In this document: piece after piece, positions 26,431 through 64,000 of the stretch | Position numbering within the stretch: position 1 is the first letter of the stretch | Layout of the letters: each line of letters opens with the position of its first letter | Assembly: GCA_037043235.1 (NCBI GenBank) | Contig: JAWRVZ010000054.1 | Location: 1,751,001 to 1,815,000, forward strand | From: Rhodeus uyekii | Lineage: Eukaryota > Chordata > Actinopteri > Cypriniformes > Acheilognathidae | DNA: 64,000 nucleotides | Reading direction: 5' to 3' | Position numbers and translations under genes: made by a program | The notes under the pieces: generated by a model | What the model was told of the DNA's origin: nothing | Seen by the model: only the letters and a program-made list of their open reading frames with translations | Databases searched by the model: none

Positions 26431-26656
26431 TTCACAGTCGAGTGCACAAGAGCGTGTGTGTGTGTGTGTGTGCCGGCAGATAGACATGATCCATCAACAT
26501 GGACAAACTATAAACAGGCGAATGACACGTGGCAATATAAAACTGAGATTCAAATAAACAACACGTGGCCTGTTTAGAGACACAATCTCAACAATAGAGC
26601 AGCGACACATTCAGAGCCATAACTCACAGACCTGAGAGATTAAATAAACACTGATC

Positions 26657-26746
26657 CAGCACACACACACAAACACAGCAGCATGTGTGTGTGTGTGGGT
26701 GTATATATAGGAGTATGTGTGGTGTGTGTGTGTGTGTGTGTGTGTG
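26657..26746. repeat. Facing (CA)n and (TG)n tracts
   Basis: CACACACACAAACACAGCAG is followed at once by GTGTGTGTGTGTGG and a longer TG run, so the single strand can fold into a hairpin. Confidence 0.85.
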
Positions 26747-27735
26747 GCACGAGGAGAGCAATATTAGTTTGTGTTGTAGTTCATGGGAAAGCATGACATC
26801 ATAAACCTGTAAGTCTCTGTGTTTTACGACGAGAAACACAAAGAAAAGGGAGGAGAATTAATAAACGAGTTCTTGACCGAAACCTTCTGAGTTTGAAAAG
26901 AGCCAAAACTGAAGAAGACGATCTGACGGTTTGAGCGAACAATAACAATACAACTGTTTTACTGTTTAGCTCTGCATTATAAATGTTTAAAAGTGTTAAA
27001 AAGTCAGTTTAAATTATAATATTTGACAATATTTCTCTGTTTTACTGCAGTTTTGATGAAATAAGTGCCGTCAAACACATCTGAATTATTTCAAACTTCT
27101 GCTCAGTTGTGTGTGTTTACAAAATGAACTGTAATATAAATAATAAATCTTCAAGATCAACGGATGTGAAACACTCACAGGACGAGGGTCTCAAAGCTTC
27201 GATGAGTCGCAGTAACGAACGGTTGTAATATCAGGGGTTGTGTGTGACTGCCGGAGCCGAAGCTCCTGACGCTGAGCTCTGAAACACAGGCTGGATTTAC
27301 GGAGAGCAGAACTTTCTCCAGCATGACCTCATCAACAAACCCTTGGCTTTAATTGAGCTCTAATTGGGCCTGATTACGTGCTATTAGAGGCCGTTCAACG
27401 AGGAGAAACACGAGCCGCTAAAGAGCAGGAAGAGTCGCGTCAGGCCTTCACGTGTGTGTGTGTGTGTGTGTGATGAATATGCATTCGGCAGAGGTCACAT
27501 AAATTCTCCGGCTGAAATTAGCCAGGACTCGCTCGTATTGTTTTTCGTGGCATTATTTTCTGCGTGTCCAATTTTCTCTCAAGATTTGCACGCGGTCGTT
27601 TATCAAAGGCAGTAAGTGTGTTTACAAAGTGTCTTTTTAGTTTATGGCCGTGAAGGTAACAAAACACATTTGCATTTTCATATATTTTTACATTAACCCT
27701 TTAATCCATTTCCTTTAAAGCTCACTTCTGTATTA
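26747..27735. other. No gene seen; possible conserved non-coding element
   Basis: Between about 27340 and 27570 there are homeodomain-like cores (TTAATTGAGCTCTAATTGGG) and ATGAATATGCATTC, around a short (GT)n. No coding exon recognised. Confidence 0.35.
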
Positions 27736-27743
27736 CTCATGGT

Positions 27744-28183
27744 TAGGGACCAACCAAATTCACGATTTCTAGCATTACCCTACCTTTCTGTACCAACGAA
27801 CAGCGTTGACGCGGAGAGAAGTGTCAGCCAGTACACAAACGTCAATGCACCGCAGCGAGAGAATATGTCAGAAACCACGTTGGTCGGCCAAGTTTTGGCC
27901 ACGAAAAACTGTAAACTATTTAATTAATGTCACGTGGCATTGCGGAGTCTGGCTACGTGCGTTGTAGTCCTATTTTGTTTCCTTTTTGTTTTTTAATACA
28001 GGTGAACAGTCGAAAAGTGGTATTTTAGAATACAAAACAGCGGGTGTGACAGCAGATGAACTGATTGCAGTGATTGGTGCCTAGTACAAATTGTACCCGT
28101 GAATTTTCCGTGAAATCGAATGTTTTTTTTTTTAAACCTTCTGTGAAATTGCGATTTTTACCCGTGAATTTGGTTGGTCCCTA
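27744..28183 (+). mobile_element. hAT-type non-autonomous transposon, 440 bp
   Basis: Terminal inverted repeats TAGGGACCAACCAAATTCACG (left) and its complement (right) bound the element. The 8-bp flanks CTCATGGT (27736-27743) and CTCGTGGT (28184-28191) differ by one base and are a likely target duplication. Inside, 27739-27927 reads LSVPTNSVDAERSVSQYTNV, resembling the C-terminal dimerisation segment of hAT transposases, so this is a deletion derivative of a larger element. Confidence 0.8.
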
Positions 28184-28191
28184 CTCGTGGT

Positions 28192-28790
28192 GTGAAATTA
28201 CATTACACTTTGATGAGATTAATACGGTAAAACACACACCATAGGCGGACTTAACATTAGGCAAGTGTAGGCAATTGCCTAGGGCCCCCGAACCTACAAG
28301 GTACCCCAAATAAAATTGCGATTGCACCCCCCCGAGCATCGAGCATCGCGTTTCCCCCCCGTCAACAACCGAGCATCGCGACTTCCACTCTCCTCTCAAC
28401 AACTGAGCATCGCGCTCACAAAACGCTATGGTTTCTTGATCGGACTTTTACTTTAATTTTTCGGGAGGGGAGGGGCCCCTTTTCAAAATTTGCCTAGGGC
28501 CCCGTATTTGCTCGGTCCGCCACTGACACACACCATCGTTACTGTTCGTATCTGCCAATCAAGAGCAGAGATTCACATATGATAATGAGCGCTTGTGTTC
28601 TGACCAATCAGAGCAGAGCAGCTCTCAGAGGGGCGGGGCTTAGAAACACTGAAGCGGATGAAGCGTTTCAGACGCTGAGAAAAGATCTGATGATGTTATG
28701 AGAGATTATGAGAGTGTTTCTGAATACATGAGACGCCAAAACAACATCAGGAAGCTTTAAAACAGCAGAACAGAGATGGTTTGCTCAAAC
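28192..28790. repeat. Dispersed repeat, copy 2 (interrupted by the MITE)
   Basis: Outside the inserted element the sequence parallels 24370-24660, including GATAATGAGCGCTTGTGTTC, the GGGGCGGGGCTTAGA block and CGCCAAAACAACATCAGGAA. Confidence 0.8.
28240..28525. mobile_element. hAT-type MITE, 286 bp, inserted in a dispersed repeat
   Basis: It begins CATAGGCGGAC and ends GTCCGCCACTG, near-perfect inverted ends, with TTGCCTAGGGCCCC repeated inward in both orientations. ACACACAC flanks both sides (28232-28239 and 28526-28533), a perfect 8-bp duplication. The related sequence at 24379-24400 shows the empty site. It includes C-rich stretches with three GAGCATCGCG units. Confidence 0.88.
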
Positions 28791-30513
28791 TTGATCTACT
28801 GAGGAACAGAATGATTCAAATGGGGATTACTGTGCATTATAAACGTGGAACTATTTTTGTTGGCCAACAAAAATAGTTATTGTAAGTTCCAACATCTTGT
28901 AAAACATTTCCTAAGTGAAGTTGCTCATGCTGGGCATCTGTTCACACGAGGCAGGACCTGCTTTAAAATCAAATACAGCGTTTTCTCTGACTCAATGCTC
29001 AGGGAATTTGAAGCAGAGCTGGATTGTTGAGACTCCAGGAGCTTCTCGGTAAGATGTTTGTGTGTGATCATCAGGAGTGACGTCACGTCTCGAGTCCGGC
29101 CTGATGAACGACTCTAATGACGCGGTGTTTATGGTCCTGACAAGAGGATGAAGGAGTAAAAAAGCTCTTGAGCTCTCGTTAATAATGAATGGCAGATGGT
29201 TGGACTTTAATTGAGCAGAACCTTGTCGCAGCACATCGGTTTGAAGACTGTCAAAATGTATTAAAGCCCATAAAGAGCTAATTAGCGCACAGAATTATGT
29301 GTGTGAAATTGGGAAAGGCTTCCAGTAGATCAGAGCAAAAGCATTATATGTCATACTGTGGGTCCCCAGACGGCCATTACTATCCCAATATCCTGTTTCA
29401 GAGAGTCTCGCTCCAGCCTGTTGGTCTTGGCTTTCCACCAAAGCGTGAAAGTATGAAAATTGTCCAGTCATGGCCTGAAGCGCTCCAAACCAGCAGTGTT
29501 TCACACAAGCCTGCGCAGATGCAGTCCCACAGACGGAGCTGAAGAGCGGCTGCACGCGCACAGATAGACGCTCGCTTCCTCCAGGCCTTTATCAACCGCT
29601 CTCATGCTGACCCGTCAGGACAGAGACAGACACGGACGGCAGGCCGCGCTCCTCCAAAGAACAGCCAGAACTATCCCTCTATCAGACGACGACGCTCTTC
29701 CAGTACTTCAGTTCGGCTGTCTGTCACTCTAAACGCTCCAGCTCTTTAAAGCGTGCGAGGTCTTACAAACATCATCAGTTATCAACTGTAAAATATTACG
29801 TTCCGGGGAGTTTTACCACGTTTCAATCTAACCTTGTCTTGTCATAGAAAGTGATATTTTACTACATTATATGACAAATGATGTCATTTTACCTTTTCCT
29901 TCAGGGAAATAATAAAAGATTATGCCAAACTATTTTTCTTTTCAAGTGTGTACAGCTTTTGTATGAGATAAAGAGTAAAATCTAGACGTATGTCCTGCTG
30001 CAATGAAAAGCTCATGACAGAAGTGTGTGTTCCTGCGTCGTGAGTAAATGAAGGAGTGTGTGAGACACACTCATGACTGACCCAGACATCAAGCTCATGT
30101 TCGTTTGTGATGAGCTGATTAACATCATATTCTGAGAGACATGGGTTTGCTCCCTCCGCTGGTCATGAGGAGGAAATCCATGTCTTTATCCTTCTGAACA
30201 CACACTGCTCCAGCATCTTATCAAGCTGATGAATGAAGCTTCATATCCTCATAACCGTCCGGATCCCACAGCTTTCTGAAACAATCAAACACCGCAAGGA
30301 AATGCGGTTTGAATTACAGTGAACAGATATGAATGTCAGCCGTTCAGAGGAAACATAATATAGCCTACTGGAAAACATTAAGAGAAGCTTATGAGGAAAT
30401 AAACACTGAGCATATGTATTTTAGGTTATTGCAGACAGAGCGTCTGTGTTCACATGATTATACACATCCCAGAATCCCACTATGCAACACAGATCCTGAC
30501 GGAGGATCATGGG
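28791..30513. other. No gene seen; possible conserved non-coding element
   Basis: Near 29075-29300 there are a CRE-like TGACGTCA and several TAAT-type cores (GCTCTCGTTAATAATGAATG, CTAATTAGCGC) in complex, non-repetitive sequence. No coding exon recognised. Confidence 0.35.
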
Positions 30514-30672
30514 ACATTTACATTTTTTTACATTTATGCATTTGGCAGACGCTTTTATCCAAAGCGACTTACATTGCATTCAAGGAACGCATTGAATCAG
30601 TTCTTGCTTTCCCTGGGATCGAACCCATGACCATGGCGTTGTGAACACCAGTGCTCTTGAACTACAGGAAAA
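30514..30672 (-). mobile_element. tRNA-derived SINE, copy 2
   Basis: The tail GCATTTGGCAGACGCTTTTA and CCAAAGCGACTTACATTGCA is best preserved here. The tRNA-like head (complement) contains CCCTGGGATCGAACCCATGA at the right. Confidence 0.75.
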
Positions 30673-32739
30673 CTGTAGGGACAGATGACGTGCAGCGTTG
30701 AGGATGACATGAATGCATACGATCAGACAGACAACAGACGCACTGCTAAACAGATCCATATCATACCTGCATAATGACCCTGTTCCACCAGCCAATCACG
30801 TGAGCCGTACAGATGTCATGTGACCAGTCAGTCAATGCGTGTCTGATAGCATCAGATCTGCTGTAATATAACGAAATACTTGCGATCCAAATGTTGCTTG
30901 CAAAACATAAATATGATCTAATAATATTGCATCACATACTTCCAGCACTAAATTAAACTTATTTGCATTCTGTTGTTTTTAAATGTATGAACTTACAGTC
31001 AACGAACAATGCTGTCATTAATGAAGATCATGATCATGTGACTGTACAGACAGCCAAAGGTTTTTAGATCATATGCAGAAGCGTTCATTAGTTTTAGATC
31101 TGTAATAATGTCAGATCCACACACACACACACAGACACATAGCTTCTCTTTCAGCGCCATCCAGTGGCAGTTCTGACACACACTTCATCCCCGACACACA
31201 TACAGCCGATCATACATGACCAATCCTGCTCTTACCGGGCCAAACTCACAGATTACACGGACAGAGATAACCTCACATTCAAGCACAAGAGTCTGAATAA
31301 CTGTTACTTACAATTCTCAGTCCAGTAGTTCTTCTCTGCTGAATGTGCGTGTTTGCTGTTGTTGTTGTTGCTGTTCTTCTCTGCTGTATGTGTGTCTTTG
31401 CTGTTGTTGTTTTTGAGGAATTTATGTTGTTTTATGTTGGAAAAAGTTATGTTGTTTATTATTTTGGCCTCTCTTGAAATTAAAAGCTTCAGTTTTCAGG
31501 CTTTCTTTCAAAAAAAAGTTGTAATTACAGCAGATTTAAGCTGAACCTTTGAACCTCATTACTTACACCTTTATTGTTTTTATGTTGCTTCCATAACTGT
31601 TTCAACAAGACCTCAGGTCACATGATCTCCAGTGGCAGCTGCTCATTTACATGAATTGAAACAAGCCACGCCCACTCACTGTCAATCAACCCCTCATCTG
31701 CCGCTTTATACAAATAACTAAAGCTCAGTTTAAATAATCATTGTTGAATAATTATGTTTTTTTATATAAAATTGAGAACATTTTACATGTTTGTAAATGG
31801 TAAATGTAATTGTTTGTAAATGGTTGCATATTAAAATGATCCTCAAATGTGCAGTTTTAAACATATTTGAGTGAGAAATAATTTTTATTCAATGCATCTC
31901 AAATCCGTTTCATGCAAACATTGTGTTGTCCTGTTGTTATGCTGAACATTTCTAAAACTCTTCAATTAAAATAACCAATTTTTGTATCTTCCCTTGCCAT
32001 AAAGAGGCTTGTGTATTCATTCGTACATTATTTAAAATGAATCGACACATGAAAAAGTTTAATTTGGTTTCTCGGAACCGGAAGTCGTCATAATTGGGTA
32101 AACTTCCATATGAACAGAAACATCATTGTAAAAAGCCCCATTTCTCAATATTTCTTAAAGAATTTGAATACTATTTGTCTATTATCAAAACTAGTTTTAA
32201 TAGAAAAGAAAAACTGTTCAACTGTGTACTGCTTTTAAAATTCATGAATGATACACAAATGATTCATACATTTTTTGTCTTTTATTTTCTCTTCTTTGTT
32301 TGTTTTCCTTGCTCCCTGACATTAAGGTGGATGTTGTATTGTTTTGTTGTTTAATGCATAATAATGTTTTTAAATAAAAAACAGAGACATCATTGTATTG
32401 TTCGTGTTCCCATTTAAATGGCAAAAGAAAAACTCCACAATTATACTTTCAGAACTTTTAAAATAGTAAAAAAGACAGATTAATATACGTTGATGTGACG
32501 TTATATTATAAACACTCACAGCATTAACTTTTTTTTGTTGATGAAAAGGTAATATGAAGTGAAATGTTATAAATGTTCGTACAATTATAAAAATATCAAT
32601 ATGAAAACTGCAGGATTTACGACCGTTAAAACAGACAGTTTATTATTAGTTTGCACCGTTCTGAGTTCATTCATCCGAATTCATAAGTTGTAGGATAATT
32701 CAGGATAATTCAGAATAAAACATTTTGTAAAAATAAAAG
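30673..32739. other. No gene seen upstream of the dynein promoter
   Basis: AT-rich unique-looking sequence with a short (CA)n at 31112-31132 and CTGTTGTTGTTG runs near 31357. Open frames here are low-complexity (Leu/Phe-rich) and unsupported. An ETS-like CCGGAAGT lies near 32080. Confidence 0.45.
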
Positions 32740-32775
32740 TGATATGTTTCCATTTTGAATAAAGTGACAGTTACC

Positions 32776-32789
32776 GCTGTCATGGCAAC
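32776..32789 (+). promoter_or_regulatory. X-box (RFX-binding) motif
   Basis: GCTGTCATGGCAAC matches the palindromic X-box GTTGCCATGGCAAC at 12 of 14 positions, with a perfect right half-site. It lies about 85 bases upstream of the ATG, the usual distance for ciliary X-boxes. Confidence 0.65.
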
Positions 32790-32802
32790 AGCCGACTGAC
32801 CT

Positions 32803-32809
32803 GTAAACA
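32803..32809 (+). promoter_or_regulatory. Forkhead (FOXJ1-type) core site
   Basis: GTAAACA is an exact forkhead core (RYMAAYA). By itself it is a common 7-mer; its position between two X-box-like motifs upstream of an axonemal dynein makes a FOXJ1 role plausible. Confidence 0.5.
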
Positions 32810-32813
32810 CTGG

Positions 32814-32827
32814 GTTACTATGGAGAC
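32814..32827 (+). promoter_or_regulatory. Second X-box-like motif
   Basis: GTTACTATGGAGAC keeps the GTTRC left half and the ATGG centre of the X-box but has a degraded right half (10 of 14 matches). It is 45 bases upstream of the ATG and could be a weaker RFX site or part of the leader. Confidence 0.4.
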
Positions 32828-32871
32828 AGCGACGCAAAGCACATCAGGTCAGTCGCAAACTCAGCGCCAGG

Positions 32872-62837
<29,966 letters not shown>

Positions 62838-63067
62838 GTATGTGTGTGTGTTTGTGTGTGTTTATACCGCAGAGCAGGGTATGTGTGTGTCTGTCCCGCA
62901 GAGCACAGGTTCTTTCACCAGCTCAGCTTCACTCACAGATTTGGGTGATTAAACACCCAAGGCTCTTTTCTCCTGCAAGTCAGCTGTTTTTGTCCATGTC
63001 TCTTCAATCTGTTGGTCTGATATTCATCACTCAGAGCATCTGATGTTCACACACTCACTCTTTTCAA

Positions 63068-63620
63068 ACCAGACACAATCAGACACAAACGGATTCAACC
63101 GGACACAACCAGACACAACCAGACACAGTCAGACACAACCGGATACAATCGGACACAATCAGACACAACCGGAACCAGCAGACACAACCAGGCATAACTG
63201 GACACAATCTGACACAAACAGACACAATCCGACACAATCAGACACAACCGGACACCAACAGACACAACCGCACACAATCGGACACAATCAGAAACAACCG
63301 GATACAATCAGACACAACCGGACACAACCAGCGACAATCGGACACAATCAGACAATGAGAGATAATCAGACACAACCAGACACAATGAGAGACAATCAGA
63401 TACAATCAGACACAATCAGACGCAACCGGATACAATCAGACGCAACCGGATACAATCGGGTGCAACGGATACAATCGGACACAATCGGATACAATCGGAC
63501 ACAACCAGAGACAATCGGACACAACCGGATACAATCGGACACAATGAGAGACAATCAGACACAATGAGAGACAATCAGACACAACCAGAGACAACCGGAC
63601 ACAATCAGAAACAACCAGAT
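63068..63620. repeat. 10-bp minisatellite in intron 38 (about 55 units)
   Basis: Units of ACACAACCGG, ACACAATCAG, ATACAATCGG and similar, with a few GAGAGACAAT variants. The long open frame through it (63043-63567) is a repeat artefact. Confidence 0.95.
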
Positions 63621-64000
63621 GCTTTATTTGTAGGTGTGGAATCCACAAATGAAATGTTTTCTTTCCTTTAAATTTTTTTATATTATACTAGTTTTCAATG
63701 TTTGCAACCCATATAAATCATGACTTTTTATTTACTTTTAATGTTTATTTAGTGATTACTATTACTAGTGAAAACAACAAATTAGTATATAATAGATATG
63801 TCATTCTGAATGGATAACTGGGTCACTATTTTAGTTGCTAGACACTATTTTTTACAAAAACTTGAGGAACATGATAAGTGCAGTTTGTGTACGATTTCTT
63901 CTGATCATCTTTATCCAAAATATAATACTTTCGGGTGTAAACATTGGATACATTCATCAATTCATAAAATAAACATTAACTGAATGTTTTTTCAACTGAT
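63621..64000. other. End of window, intron 38
   Basis: AT-rich sequence with no exon recognised; the gene continues beyond. Confidence 0.6.

Larger units (their letters stand above)
32740..32871 (+). promoter_or_regulatory. Proximal promoter / 5' leader of the dynein gene with RFX and forkhead motifs
   Basis: The 130 bases before the start codon contain an X-box-like palindrome, a forkhead core and a second X-box-like palindrome within about 50 bases. RFX and FOXJ1 factors are the known activators of motile-cilium genes, including outer-arm dyneins. No clear TATA box is seen. The transcription start cannot be fixed from sequence; part of this stretch is presumably 5' UTR. Confidence 0.65.

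Noticed and set aside
63043..63567. 174-residue open frame rich in Thr, Gln, Asp and His
   Set aside because: It reads through the 10-bp minisatellite in an intron.

Overview
The window is vertebrate nuclear DNA, most likely from a ray-finned fish of the carp/zebrafish group. The grounds are a split gene with GT-AG introns, very dense (CA/TG)n microsatellites and several minisatellites. The transposon set also fits: a 5S-rRNA-derived SINE of the SINE3/DeuSINE type, a Tc1-like element, hAT-type miniature elements and a recurrent tRNA-derived SINE. Nothing looks prokaryotic or viral.

Right half (about 32.7-64 kb): the 5' part of one large gene on the + strand, an axonemal outer-arm dynein heavy chain. 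I could join 38 coding exons (32872-62837) by reading frame and splice sites with no frameshift or stop. They encode about 2,491 residues: N-terminal tail, linker, AAA1, AAA2 and the start of AAA3 with its P-loop. The protein aligns best, from memory, with DNAH9; DNAH11 and DNAH17 are close paralogs, so the symbol dnah9 is probable, not proven. The rest of the motor (AAA3-AAA6, stalk, microtubule-binding domain, C-terminus) lies beyond the window. Just upstream of the start codon are an X-box (RFX site), a forkhead/FOXJ1-type site and a second X-box-like site, as expected for a motile-cilium gene.

Introns: these hold a G-rich 11-bp minisatellite and a long CA tract (intron 1), a dispersed repeat (intron 4), a tRNA-SINE (introns 5, 11, 23), a decayed Tc1-like transposon (intron 6), a palindromic-family repeat in reverse orientation to a copy upstream (intron 26), and a 10-bp minisatellite (intron 38). 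Very long TG tracts lie directly against the 3' splice sites of exons 30 and 34, with shorter ones at exons 19, 27 and 31.

Left half (1-32.7 kb): no gene could be supported. It is intergenic, or the intron of an unseen gene, and is rich in repeats: a fold-back MITE family, a 16-bp minisatellite, a 112-bp tandem array expanded inside a dispersed repeat, a 2.4-kb 23-bp minisatellite with higher-order structure, a 5S-derived SINE, a 1-kb GAGT/GT tract, and two hAT-type insertions next to a dispersed repeat whose second copy nearby serves as an empty site. A few unique stretches could be conserved enhancers; this cannot be judged without alignment.
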